Below, piece by piece: positions 1-6,819 of a DNA stretch of 8,861 nucleotides. Under the pieces are notes generated by a model, which was not told where the DNA came from, searched no databases, and worked only from the letters and a program-made list of their open reading frames with translations. Every line of letters starts with the position of its first letter. Within the stretch, counting starts at the first letter, position 1. The stretch comes from a bacterium (GTDB lineage Bacteria > Patescibacteriota > Saccharimonadia > Saccharimonadales > UBA4665): NCBI GenBank assembly GCA_021788675.1, contig JAJYKI010000025.1, positions 1 to 8,861 on the forward strand, in the 5' to 3' direction. Position numbers and translations under genes: made by a program.

Positions 1-1
1 T

Positions 2-442
2 GATACGCATTCCATAAAAAAACTTAGAGACTCGCCTGATTTACTAGACTCGGCGGTAGAAGAGGGACTAAGATATATCACGCCAGGACCAATTTTACTT
101 CACGGAGTTAAAGAGACTACAGAAATCTCGGGTAAAACATATAAAAAAGGGCGTAGAGTAATTATCCTCCTATATAACATACTCCACGATTCAAGATATA
201 CACCCGCCGCTAACGCATTTGATATTACCAGAAAACAAAACAAAGATGTTCAGGGACTTTGGTTTGGAGTAGGACCTCATTTTTGTATGGGTTCAGTACT
301 AGCAAAGCTTGAAATCAAAAAAATTCTTATAAGTCTATTACAAATAGATGGAACTTTAGTCGTAAGAAAACGAACATTTAGAAAGGTTGGAATTTATCCG
401 GGTTACGAAAAACTAGTAATTAGTATGGCTAGAAATAGATAA
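2..442 (+). CDS. cytochrome P450, C-terminal part (5' end outside window)
   Basis: Reading from base 2 gives 146 residues and a TAA stop at 440-442; the start lies left of the window. Two P450 hallmarks are present in the right order: the K-helix ExxR as E21-G-L-R24, followed by a typical T-P-G-P turn, and the heme-thiolate loop FGVGPHFCMG at residues 88-97, an exact match to FGxGxHxCxG with axial Cys95 (codon 284-286). The preceding FDITRKQ and following LAKLEIKKIL segments fit bacterial class I enzymes. Known for the family: heme monooxygenases that need O2 and electrons from a ferredoxin/reductase pair; no partner gene is visible here and the substrate cannot be told. It is the only + strand gene and converges on the minus-strand gene at 647. 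The reading frame is intact to the stop, so nothing suggests decay. The family call is very secure; the start and full length are unknown. Confidence 0.93.
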   Translation, partial: DTHSIKKLRDSPDLLDSAVEEGLRYITPGPILLHGVKETTEISGKTYKKGRRVIILLYNILHDSRYTPAANAFDITRKQNKDVQGLWFGVGPHFCMGSVLAKLEIKKILISLLQIDGTLVVRKRTFRKVGIYPGYEKLVISMARNR

Positions 443-495
443 AGAGAATCGAACTTTTTAACAGATTGAATTCTACGACAGTTTTGCGGAGATTA

Positions 496-538
496 AATTT
501 ATAACAAAATCTTATCTGTAACTCTCCTATGGTGACCC
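496..538 (-). repeat. degenerate copy of the tRNA-Glu 3' end and its downstream flank (copy A)
   Basis: Bases 496-538 align without gaps to 2949-2991, with 36 of 43 identical by hand count. In the matching copy, 2983-2991 is the CCA end, discriminator base and first acceptor bases of tRNA-Glu, and 2949-2982 is its 3' flank. Copy A keeps the CCA complement (TGG at 530) and a TCGA 17 bases on, close to the T-loop position, but the T-stem no longer pairs. It reads as a tRNA-derived remnant or a direct repeat left by insertion or duplication. No complete cloverleaf can be drawn. Confidence 0.6.
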
Positions 539-646
539 TGCTTGAGTCGAAATGGAACCTTATCTGTGACGAGATACTTAGGTGGAATGACTTACTCAAG
601 AGCAACCCCTCTGTTAGCAACATTCCCGCAGGGAGTAGAACCTAGG

Positions 647-1795
647 CTATGGTCCAATGTAGCTTGGGAAACTTGTCTCCAGTGCTTTTTCAAGCTCATA
701 GCCAGAAAAGGCGGCAATATTCTTATCATTTAAACTAGAAACATATGCTGGATTATAAATAATATCTAACTTGTAGTTACCAATGACATTAATAGTACTG
801 GGCGTTGTAGCATTACCGGGTAGAACCGACATACTCCAGCCTTCAAATGTTGATTTGGTTTCACAGTAGTAATAAATGCACCCCTTGTTTTGACTGCTAT
901 AGTACTCGTCATAAACTTGAAAAGCACCAATTCTGAAACTTGCAGCCTTCTTGTATATAACCTTACCCGGAGGATTAAAATAACCAGAATGCGTGTAGTT
1001 ATTGCAACTTGAATTGTAGTTAGTGTCGATGCCTATATACTCACAGCCGTCATAGGAGACTATGCCGAACCAATTGTAATAACCAGAGATATTAAACTGC
1101 TTATAGTAATCACAATTGCTACCGCAGCTCTCGCTAGTAACGTTATTGTATGAGGCAGAATAATTAACTTCGTAACCTGCGGCTGGTGGATTGCGTTCAT
1201 AAAAAGTACAGATACTGTCTTTTCCGGTAGAGGAACTAATCGCCGTGCCAATTGCGCCCCCGAGGCTCCTACCTTGGACGATTGTTATAGTGCATGCTGT
1301 ATCATTCTGTAAATTAGCTGCGGTTTGTCTATTAGTTAGCAAGGTATTGCTGCTTACCACCGCATAACTGGCCTTCGATGTTTTTTTTCTTCCAGAACTT
1401 ACAACCACCTTGCATATAGCTTTATTTGGGTTCGACGCAGAACAGCCGCTCCAGGTAACGAAATCATAGGTATGACCGTCCAATACGACCTGGCTCGGTG
1501 CGGTCACGACAGTATCGATGGAGCCACTATTACTGCTACAGACATAGGGAGTGACTTTATGAAGCTTGGAGCTATCGCAGATTGGATCACCTGTCATACT
1601 TATGTCGGAAGGAGCGGATTCGATATCCAAAGAGGTAACAGCTGTATATGTCTTTTGAGCGATAGAGCTATGTACTGTTGGCGGAGCTTTATAACTAGCT
1701 ATCTTATAGCCAACAAAACCAATAAGTACTAGGGCTACTGCCAGTACTACTAACAGTTGAAGATTGGCAATGACCCGTTGGTTGGTTTTTGCCAT
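647..1795 (-). CDS. Cys-rich, membrane-anchored extracellular protein of unknown function
   Basis: I chose the ATG at 1795 (382 aa) rather than the in-frame ATG at 1837: it gives a short MAKTNQR cytoplasmic head directly before a hydrophobic helix (LQLLVVLAVALVLIGFVGY). Neither start has a clear Shine-Dalgarno, so this is a judgement. After the helix the chain is exported, Ser/Tyr/Asn-rich, and contains exactly 12 cysteines, an even number suited to disulfides. Around residues 90-150 a Y-x-F-x-x-W-S-G-C pattern followed by a second Cys and an A-S-Y end resembles bacterial InlB B-repeat-like (Flg_new) beta domains; this is a resemblance, not a firm call. No wall-sorting signal is seen, so the N-terminal helix would be the anchor. 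An A8 run (1381-1388 on the + strand) lies in the coding frame. The gene stands alone between degenerate tRNA-like sequences. I do not recognise a specific family. Confidence 0.75.
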   Translation of the reverse strand: MAKTNQRVIANLQLLVVLAVALVLIGFVGYKIASYKAPPTVHSSIAQKTYTAVTSLDIESAPSDISMTGDPICDSSKLHKVTPYVCSSNSGSIDTVVTAPSQVVLDGHTYDFVTWSGCSASNPNKAICKVVVSSGRKKTSKASYAVVSSNTLLTNRQTAANLQNDTACTITIVQGRSLGGAIGTAISSSTGKDSICTFYERNPPAAGYEVNYSASYNNVTSESCGSNCDYYKQFNISGYYNWFGIVSYDGCEYIGIDTNYNSSCNNYTHSGYFNPPGKVIYKKAASFRIGAFQVYDEYYSSQNKGCIYYYCETKSTFEGWSMSVLPGNATTPSTINVIGNYKLDIIYNPAYVSSLNDKNIAAFSGYELEKALETSFPSYIGP

Positions 1796-1841
1796 ATTCT
1801 TATAGTAGTTTATTTTAATTTTAGCCTCAAGCGGCATAGGT

Positions 1842-1939
1842 GAATCGAACGATTAACTTCTTAACGAATTCAGATAATAAAATAACCTCTGCCGTCCAAG
1901 AAGAGATAAAACTGATACTGGTGACCTTGGACCACTCGA
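1842..1939 (-). repeat. degenerate repeat module sharing landmarks with 446-550
   Basis: This intergenic stretch upstream of the 647-1795 gene carries, in order, GAATCGAAC (1842), TTAAC, GAATTC (1866), TGGTGACC (1919) and TCGA (1936). The space downstream of that gene carries the same words in the same order and orientation: 446, 468, 530 and 547. TGGTGACC-to-TCGA spacing is 17 in both; the other spacings differ by 2-9 bases. GAATCGAAC is also the T-loop complement of the real tRNA-Glu at 2998-3006, so both modules may be tRNA-derived. Overall identity between landmarks is low. Confidence 0.4.
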
Positions 1940-1999
1940 TTTATAAGGTTTTAGTTCAGGAGATTTTGCGCTGGAATCAGGTATTAAGGGGGTTGGAAA

Positions 2000-2401
2000 T
2001 TATTCCCGCTTAGTTGCATTACCTTTCATAACGTTTAAGCTTGCTAGTACCAGTTTCTTTACTAACGGTAAGGATATGTTCTTATTAAGTGGGAAGCTGA
2101 CAGCACCTTTTGTTGTGGGGCAGCCTTTCAGTTCCGCCTTATGTTCTTCTATTGCGAGTGGTCTAACGTGTAAGCGAATGTATGGCTGTTTATAGCTGAA
2201 CCAAGCAAACATTCCATTATAATCATAGCCCTCATAAGAATAGCCTGGGATTTGAAAGTAGCTGACTGTCTCAATGGCTCCAGGAGCTACTTCCTGTATT
2301 GCTTTTCTAATTGATTTCAGTTTAGCCTGTACATTTAAAGGACATTTGGCAATATATTCATCTACGCCACCAGGTATTACTTTTTTTGAGCTGTCTGCCA
2401 T
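2000..2401 (-). CDS. DUF1801 domain protein (YdhG-like)
   Basis: A 133-residue protein that is one DUF1801 domain from end to end. The family pattern is visible: V-D-E-Y-I near residue 14, then an amphipathic K-L-K-S-I-R-K-A-I helix, the P-G-A-I-E-T-V-S-Y-F-x-I-P-G-Y core, F-A-W-F-S-Y strand, a late F-P-L-N-K-N-I-S-L-P segment and a closing helix. Some members (Bacillus YdhG/Fra) have been described as frataxin-like iron chaperones, but most have no known role and I make no functional claim. Its ATG lies 13 bases after the stop of the VOC gene and has no good Shine-Dalgarno of its own, so translation is probably coupled to that gene. Length is normal for the family and nothing looks broken. 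Confidence 0.88.
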   Translation of the reverse strand: MADSSKKVIPGGVDEYIAKCPLNVQAKLKSIRKAIQEVAPGAIETVSYFQIPGYSYEGYDYNGMFAWFSYKQPYIRLHVRPLAIEEHKAELKGCPTTKGAVSFPLNKNISLPLVKKLVLASLNVMKGNATKRE

Positions 2402-2414
2402 GCTTTAATCTTAA

Positions 2415-2846
2415 TTAGCTCTCCGCCTTTACTGAGTCACCTTTAAATATCCAGTGAATGCCGTATTTGTCATACATCTGTCCGTAGGTTCCAATAGGTA
2501 GTTGATGAAGGTCTTGAAACCTGTCAGTTCTGGCACCCACTTTGAGTTTATCAAATATTCTTTTTAGTTCATCGTAGCTCTCACTTAATACAAAAATGGC
2601 ATATATATCTCCCCATGTTGGCTCATACTGTGGTGCTGCCATCCAGTCAGTGGCTGAAATCTCAATATCATCACTTTTAAGATAGGCATTGATAACCTTA
2701 TCGTGTTTTTCTGGCGGTAATGTTTCTTTCATCGGGCTATCGCCCAGTTTTGTAATAGTTAAATCCCCACCAAGACAAATGTGATAGAAAGTCATGGCTT
2801 CGGCACAGTTACCATCAAATAGTAAAAAGGGTGTTGCTTTTAGCAT
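2415..2846 (-). CDS. PhnB-like VOC (glyoxalase superfamily) protein
   Basis: A 143-residue protein of the PhnB / 3-demethylubiquinone-9 3-methyltransferase-like branch of the vicinal-oxygen-chelate fold. Diagnostic pieces are the opening T-P-F-L-L-F-D-G-N-C-A-E-A-M-T-F-Y, the G-G-D-L-T strand, a mid D-D-I-E-I-S-A-T-D segment, the repeat-like F-V-L-S-E-S-Y-D-E-L and the closing Y-G-Q-M-Y-D-K-Y-G-I-H-W-I-F. This last motif is typical of the family. Reactions of PhnB-like proteins are mostly unknown; a small-molecule binding or modifying role is as far as the sequence goes. Start at 2846 is supported by AGGAG at 2853-2857 with a 6-base spacer. It leads a two-gene unit with the DUF1801 gene, a pairing I take as an accessory or detoxification unit only by inference. 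Confidence 0.88.
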   Translation of the reverse strand: MLKATPFLLFDGNCAEAMTFYHICLGGDLTITKLGDSPMKETLPPEKHDKVINAYLKSDDIEISATDWMAAPQYEPTWGDIYAIFVLSESYDELKRIFDKLKVGARTDRFQDLHQLPIGTYGQMYDKYGIHWIFKGDSVKAES

Positions 2847-2910
2847 GGTAAGCTCCTTTCAAGTAAATAATGCAACATAAATAGCTTACCACCAACGCAG
2901 AATTGAGCTA

Positions 2911-2975
2911 TTTACAGATAAGAATTTGCTACAAACATTACAAGCCCGAATTTATAACAAGTTTTTATCTGTAAA
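2911..2975. repeat. inverted repeat TTTACAGATAA ... TTATCTGTAAA
   Basis: Two perfect 11-base arms, 2911-2921 and 2965-2975, are separated by 43 bases in the space between the VOC gene and tRNA-Glu. The arms hold the octamer TTATCTGT, which occurs six times in the window (512, 560, 2914, 2965, 3083, 6872, counting both strands). The loop is too long for a simple terminator. It could be a protein-binding pair or part of a repeat family. Confidence 0.5.
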
Positions 2976-2982
2976 ATTCCTA

Positions 2983-2991
<9 letters not shown>
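2949..2991 (-). repeat. tRNA-Glu tail plus 3' flank, copy B of the 43-bp direct repeat
   Basis: This stretch includes the CCA end and acceptor start of the intact tRNA-Glu and 34 bases beyond it. It matches 496-538 at 36 of 43 positions, same orientation. On the minus strand it contains TTGTTATAAATT, which resembles an extended -10 element (TGnTATAAA) reading towards the VOC gene, without a convincing -35. Confidence 0.6.
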
Positions 2992-3057
<66 letters not shown>

Positions 3058-3098
3058 TGAATATCCGGCATATTTTAACATAACAGATAAGAAATTAA

Positions 3099-3124
3099 AA
3101 TCCCCAAGTTATAGCTTGGGGATT
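3099..3124 (-). terminator. intrinsic terminator after the surface-protein cluster
   Basis: AATCCCCAAG (3099-3108) pairs perfectly with CTTGGGGATT (3115-3124) around a 6-base loop. Read on the minus strand the hairpin is followed by TTAATTTCTT, a U-rich tail, so it would end transcripts of the gene at 3207-4394 before the tRNA. The + strand side has a poorer tail. The octamer TTATCTGT (3083-3090) sits directly at the end of the tail. Confidence 0.8.
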
Positions 3125-3206
3125 ATGATGAGTTTTAGAGCGGTCAGTCAATTGCTCTTTTTAAGTAAAACTTACTTATCTTTATATCACAGATGACTTA
3201 AAATTA

Positions 3207-4394
3207 CTAGTGTTTATCCACAGCCAGCTTAGATTTCCTTTTCATTATATTTTTTAGCGTAAGATAGCCGGCCAGGCTTATAGCAAAGAAAACTCCAATT
3301 ATATTACCAGGCCCCGTATTTGCTAGCTGTTGCGGTGGAGTTGGGGTTGGAGTTGGGGTTGGGGTTGGGGTTGGACATACGATACTGACTGATGCACTGG
3401 CTAATTCGGATGGTAAATTACTGGCCTGCATATAAGCATTGTTAGGTAGCGTTTCATTGACACAATTAGAGTTATTCTGATTACCACCAGCTACAGCAGA
3501 AAATGTATAAACTAATTTATCACCAACATTCAAAGAAGTATATGTCAGGCCTCCCGCAAAGAAACTTAGAGCATCATTCGAACTGAGCGTGTCGCCATTA
3601 AGAGACAGGGTGCCGTTGTCATAAACAACGTCATTAGGAAGAACATCTTTAACTAACAGGTTGCTAACGGGAGCTGAACCGGTGCTACTAACTACGACCT
3701 GGTAATAAACCCTTGTACCAGGACTAGCACTAACTTCATTTGTCCAATTATTATAGCCCGTCACCGAAACCGACTTGTTGATTGTGTAATTGGGGCTGGT
3801 TGGCGCGGTTGGGACTGGTTGGGGAGCCGGAGGCGCTACGGGAACACCCACTACCGGATTGCCGCAACTAGACAAAATCGCAAATTGAAACTTACCACTA
3901 CTAAGCACTACAAAGGCATCAAGCGAATTGGACAAAAAAGACACGCTCGGATAACGTTTATAGAAGTTCGTTCCATTATATGAGACTGCAGTACTACCAG
4001 ATATATATTGACGACCAGCGGTCAGGGCGTTGGTGGCTACAACATTACCATTAACAACGACATTGCCAGATTTTGTCACAGATCCTGCAACTGCCTGTGT
4101 AGATAAATTATTTATAGACTGCTGGTTGATTCCGAAATAGGCATATATGTTCTGGATGCTATTAGCCGTATTATGGCCGTCACCATTAGTGTAATCGTTC
4201 TGGACCTGTTGCGGAGTTGATGCCCCACACCAAAGAACCTCATTGGCAGCGTCATTACAGCTAGTAGGCAAATTTAAAGCAGCCGCCTGTATTGCAAATA
4301 GACCTGAAGACATCATCAATACAATATTCAACAGAACAATAGCCAATTTTACGTATGTTTTCTTTAGTGAGTTTTTTAGATGCTCAAAACTCAT
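3207..4394 (-). CDS. surface protein with DUF11-like domain, Thr-Pro stalk and LANTGPG sorting signal
   Basis: The start is ATG 4394 (395 aa): AGGAG at 4401-4405 sits 6 bases upstream, whereas the in-frame ATG at 4418 has none. Layout: a cytoplasmic KNSLKKTY head and signal helix (about residues 14-36, possibly cleaved near Q-A-A-A), then a Cys-containing N-terminal domain (about 40-180, with repeated V-V-x-N-G-N-V-V-like strands), a Pro-rich linker (P-V-A-P-P-A-P-Q-P), and a DUF11-like beta domain (about 213-337: S-P-G-T-R-V-Y-Y-Q-V-V-V, K-D-V-L-P). A (PT) run at 3333-3374 leads to L-A-N-T-G-P-G, a hydrophobic helix and a K-R-K-S-K tail. That end is the architecture of sortase substrates, but the usual Pro of LPxTG is Ala. 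The likely role is a wall- or membrane-displayed stalked protein. It is the last gene before the terminator at 3099 and lies 100 bases after its neighbour. Confidence 0.87.
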   Translation of the reverse strand: MSFEHLKNSLKKTYVKLAIVLLNIVLMMSSGLFAIQAAALNLPTSCNDAANEVLWCGASTPQQVQNDYTNGDGHNTANSIQNIYAYFGINQQSINNLSTQAVAGSVTKSGNVVVNGNVVATNALTAGRQYISGSTAVSYNGTNFYKRYPSVSFLSNSLDAFVVLSSGKFQFAILSSCGNPVVGVPVAPPAPQPVPTAPTSPNYTINKSVSVTGYNNWTNEVSASPGTRVYYQVVVSSTGSAPVSNLLVKDVLPNDVVYDNGTLSLNGDTLSSNDALSFFAGGLTYTSLNVGDKLVYTFSAVAGGNQNNSNCVNETLPNNAYMQASNLPSELASASVSIVCPTPTPTPTPTPTPPQQLANTGPGNIIGVFFAISLAGYLTLKNIMKRKSKLAVDKH

Positions 4395-4400
4395 ATTGCT

Positions 4401-4405
4401 CTCCT
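4401..4405 (-). promoter_or_regulatory. Shine-Dalgarno AGGAG deciding start at 4394
   Basis: AGGAG with a 6-base spacer precedes ATG 4394. The longer in-frame option at 4418 has an AT-rich leader without purine match, so the 8 extra residues are probably not translated. Confidence 0.8.
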
Positions 4406-4494
4406 GCGATGAATACATACTTTAGATGAAAATATTATTAATATCTGTCTATTTTTTTACATACCTAGTTTGATTCTCGGATAAGAATCGTCGT

Positions 4495-5460
4495 TTAGTC
4501 GCGGCTGTATTTTCTAATCAAGAAATAGCGGTGCAATAACGACCCGCCGACCGTAAATACTATAAATGCAACTAATAAGCCAGTCGTGCCAGGACCTGTG
4601 TTGACCAATTTAGTCGGGGTTGGAGTTGGAGTTGGAGTAGGCGTCGGGGTTGGAGTTGGAGTTGGAGTAGGCGTCGGGGTTGGAGTAGGCGTCGGGGTTG
4701 GGGTTGGAGTTGGGGTTGGAGTAGGCGTCGGGGTTGGGGTTGCTATTACCTGAACTTCGTAGATAATTAGGATACGGTAATCCCAACAGCCCCATTGATC
4801 ACCACTGCCCCAAATTGGATTACCTAATTTAAATGACTGATTTAAACTGTTTGTACTTTCTGGTATAAGATCTTGCCAGCTACCATTTGGTGAATTTAAA
4901 ACATGGATACTGCCAGGCACCAAAGCTAACGTTACATTATTAGCACAGTTCAGTTGCGCACTATCACTAACAGTAGCGGCATTATTTGCTGAAACCGTGT
5001 ATCCAAAATTAAAGCTGTTACCAGACTTACCTAATGGTGCACTCAGAGTACCGCTTACTCCATGAGCAACTGCCGATCCTGTACCATTATTGTTGTCCTG
5101 GCTATATGCATCGTTGTGAAGATAATTCCAAATGTCGAATTCTTGGCCTGGAGTACATTGTGCGCTAATGCTGCCTATTTCATAGGTGTTGCCTGATGCT
5201 TCATCCTGGGTCGGTGTTGGGCTATTTGTAGTAACCGAACTTTGACGAATTCTAACAAAATTCGGTTCGTTGCCTACTCCCGGGATTCCGCAAATACTAT
5301 TAAATACCGGACTGGATGAGGTATTGAAATTTCCGGTTGCATTGTACTGAAACAAACAACTGGCATTAGCACTGGCGGACCCACCAAACAAAAACATGCC
5401 TAGTGTCAAGATTGCAAAACTCATGCCGGTAAACTTGGATATAATTTTTCTAAAAATCAT
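4495..5460 (-). CDS. secreted surface protein with (Thr-Pro)21 stalk and LVNTGPG sorting signal
   Basis: Two ATGs, 5466 and 5460, compete; AGGAG at 5470-5474 is 3 bases from the first and 9 from the second, so I favour 5460 (321 aa). The protein opens with a classic signal peptide (R-K-I-I-S-K, hydrophobic core to F-L-F-G-G, cleavage after A-S-A-N-A). A 205-residue beta-rich, Asn/Ser-rich ectodomain with five cysteines follows, which I do not recognise. Codons 4740-4612 then give 43 residues of strict Thr-Pro alternation, followed by L-V-N-T-G-P-G, a hydrophobic helix and an H-R-Y-F-L-I-R-K end. This is a sortase-substrate layout with Val in place of the usual Pro. It begins 15 bases after the stop of the putative lipoprotein gene, so the two are very likely co-transcribed. 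Probable role: a stalked surface protein. Confidence 0.87.
   Translation of the reverse strand: MIFRKIISKFTGMSFAILTLGMFLFGGSASANASCLFQYNATGNFNTSSSPVFNSICGIPGVGNEPNFVRIRQSSVTTNSPTPTQDEASGNTYEIGSISAQCTPGQEFDIWNYLHNDAYSQDNNNGTGSAVAHGVSGTLSAPLGKSGNSFNFGYTVSANNAATVSDSAQLNCANNVTLALVPGSIHVLNSPNGSWQDLIPESTNSLNQSFKLGNPIWGSGDQWGCWDYRILIIYEVQVIATPTPTPTPTPTPTPTPTPTPTPTPTPTPTPTPTPTPTPTPTPTKLVNTGPGTTGLLVAFIVFTVGGSLLHRYFLIRKYSRD
4613..4741 (-). repeat. coding minisatellite for the Thr-Pro stalk
   Basis: On the + strand the array starts each unit with GTCGGGGTTGG and ends it with GTAGGC. Units are 30 (4613-4642), 30 (4643-4672, identical to the first), 18 (4673-4690) and 36 bases (4691-4726), plus a partial unit to 4741. 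All lengths are multiples of 6, so changes in copy number alter stalk length without breaking the frame or the T-P phase. Confidence 0.9.
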
Positions 5461-5481
5461 GGCCATTATCTCCTATTATCT

Positions 5482-6744
5482 TTAATTGCCGTTCCATCCA
5501 GGATTAGGATTCGTAGGAGCGGGCCCCTTTACTATCGTAGTTGATGTAGATGTAGTAGTTGTCGTAGAGCCTGGAAGCGTTGTTGTGGTTGTTGTCGTAG
5601 AGCCTGGAAGCGTTGTTGTGGTTGTTGTTTCATTTGAACCAGTCCCACCACTTGGACCGCTGCCAGTTCCGGTTGGACCTTCGACGCCAGTTTGATTTCC
5701 ACTACCACCACCACACTGTATTTCGCCAGGTGCGCCACAACCTTGATTACCGCTAATAATGCCTCCACCGTTCTTACCGGTAGTCTTGTTACCCGTACCA
5801 GTACCAGCATTAGCATTAGTTGAGCCGGACTTATTCTGTCGCGGCAAACTGCTAGAAGTCGACGATTTCCGATTAGTTTGATTATTAGGACCGCCCCGAC
5901 CGGCAGGAGCTTGGTTATTTGAAATAACCGCGTTAGCAAGAGTCTCGTTTATAATGACTCGGCCATCGGTCGTAAATTCAACCAAACCTTGTAGATTATT
6001 AAGCCTCTGTCTTTCTAAGGCGTTAAGCGCCTGTCCGTTGCCAGCTACGACGTAACCAGCTTCTGTACCAACGGTTAAAGATGCTTGTTTAATTTCATAG
6101 CCATTATTGATTGCAACAATTTCGCTAGCACCCTTATTGACAACGAAAGGATTGTTATTGGTTGTAGACTGCAAAATACTAAAGTAACTGATGACATCTT
6201 TTTCCGCGGTAATAGCTCGACTTCTATTTTGCTCAAACAAGTTTAAATTATTTTGGATATCTGCGCCGAGGTTTGAGGGAATGCTATCGGTCGAATATAC
6301 ATCTACATATAAAGTATACAAAACGGCCAGTGGGCCGACATTTTCTACAGAACAAGCCTGAGCCCTGATTTGGTCAGACGCTTTTTCGGCATCGATTGGT
6401 ACTTGAGTAGTATCGCCTTTCTGTTTATACATCTGTCCAAAGATAGAAGGAGGGATTGCCGGAACAGCATAGCGCTTAAGTGGAGCACAACCAGCAGCAG
6501 GATCCTGATTATGAGTCGTAGCGGCGTTGGCACTACCTACACCATTAGCAGCACCACCGCATGCCGCCAAAGATGCAGTAGCTAATGTCATTGCGGCAAA
6601 ACGAGCCTTTCCAGACTGGAGGAAATTCTGAAAAACATTTCCTTTCTCAATTGGTTGATTAGTTAAGGTGTCATTAACTACAACCGTGGGCTTAGCTTGT
6701 TCTATCTGCGAAATACAGGCTTGCTCTAAAAACTCTCCTGCCAC
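5482..6744 (-). CDS. putative surface lipoprotein with Thr-rich C-terminal stalk
   Basis: The start is GTG 6744, backed by GGGAG at 6751-6755 with a 6-base spacer; 420 aa. A short hydrophobic stretch (ARFAAMTLATASLAAC) ends in a lipobox L59-A-A-C62 followed by G-G-A-A-N, which suggests lipidation at Cys62. Oddly, about 46 polar residues precede it and no internal start would shorten them. A globular region of unknown family follows (about 85-275, with three more Cys at 86, 131 and later). Then comes a Gly/Asn/Ser-rich low-complexity linker (280-370). The end is a mucin-like Thr tract with two perfect 11-residue repeats containing LPGS. No wall-sorting helix is present, so any anchor would be N-terminal. 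It lies between the MoxR/DUF58 pair and two sortase-type proteins; the gap to the next gene is 15 bases. Lipoprotein status is an inference and a cytoplasmic N-terminal domain with a membrane helix is the alternative. Confidence 0.78.
   Translation of the reverse strand: MAGEFLEQACISQIEQAKPTVVVNDTLTNQPIEKGNVFQNFLQSGKARFAAMTLATASLAACGGAANGVGSANAATTHNQDPAAGCAPLKRYAVPAIPPSIFGQMYKQKGDTTQVPIDAEKASDQIRAQACSVENVGPLAVLYTLYVDVYSTDSIPSNLGADIQNNLNLFEQNRSRAITAEKDVISYFSILQSTTNNNPFVVNKGASEIVAINNGYEIKQASLTVGTEAGYVVAGNGQALNALERQRLNNLQGLVEFTTDGRVIINETLANAVISNNQAPAGRGGPNNQTNRKSSTSSSLPRQNKSGSTNANAGTGTGNKTTGKNGGGIISGNQGCGAPGEIQCGGGSGNQTGVEGPTGTGSGPSGGTGSNETTTTTTLPGSTTTTTTTLPGSTTTTTSTSTTIVKGPAPTNPNPGWNGN
5558..5623 (-). 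repeat. two perfect 33-bp tandem repeats in the Thr stalk
   Basis: Bases 5558-5590 and 5591-5623 are identical. Each encodes 11 residues of Thr with an LPGS core. The repeat keeps frame, so copy changes would lengthen or shorten the C-terminal stalk. Confidence 0.93.
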
Positions 6745-6819
6745 AACTTACTCCCTGTTCATTTACTCTAGTTTATGATGTTATTCACCATAAAACTTTA
6801 ATACTTAAAGACTATCATG

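Noticed and set aside
529..610. A full second tRNA gene on the minus strand
   Set aside because: Only the CCA-like end and a T-loop-like TCGA remain; the T-stem and acceptor do not pair and no anticodon arm can be drawn.
429..623. Open frame of 64 codons on the minus strand
   Set aside because: It runs antisense over the P450 end and through the repeat copy at 496-538; its apparent protein is low-complexity and unsupported by a start signal.
542..733. Open frame of 63 codons on the + strand
   Set aside because: It overlaps the 3' end of the Cys-rich protein gene and the degenerate tRNA-like repeat, has no ribosome site and no recognisable composition.
4395..4418. Upstream ATG at 4418 as start of the DUF11 surface protein
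   Set aside because: It lacks a ribosome site, while ATG 4394 has AGGAG at ideal spacing.
4472..4489. Hairpin GATTCT/AGAATC just after the stop of the 4495-5460 gene as a terminator
   Set aside because: The stem is 6 A/T-rich pairs and the minus-strand tail is A-rich rather than U-rich, so termination there is unlikely.
4613..4741. CRISPR-like regularly repeated sequence
   Set aside because: There are no spacers; the repeats are contiguous codons for Thr-Pro inside a well-supported gene.
5486..5695. Val-rich + strand frame and other frames over the Thr-rich gene
   Set aside because: It is a shadow of the Thr codon repeats of the 5482-6744 gene; the skew in composition is explained by the repeat.
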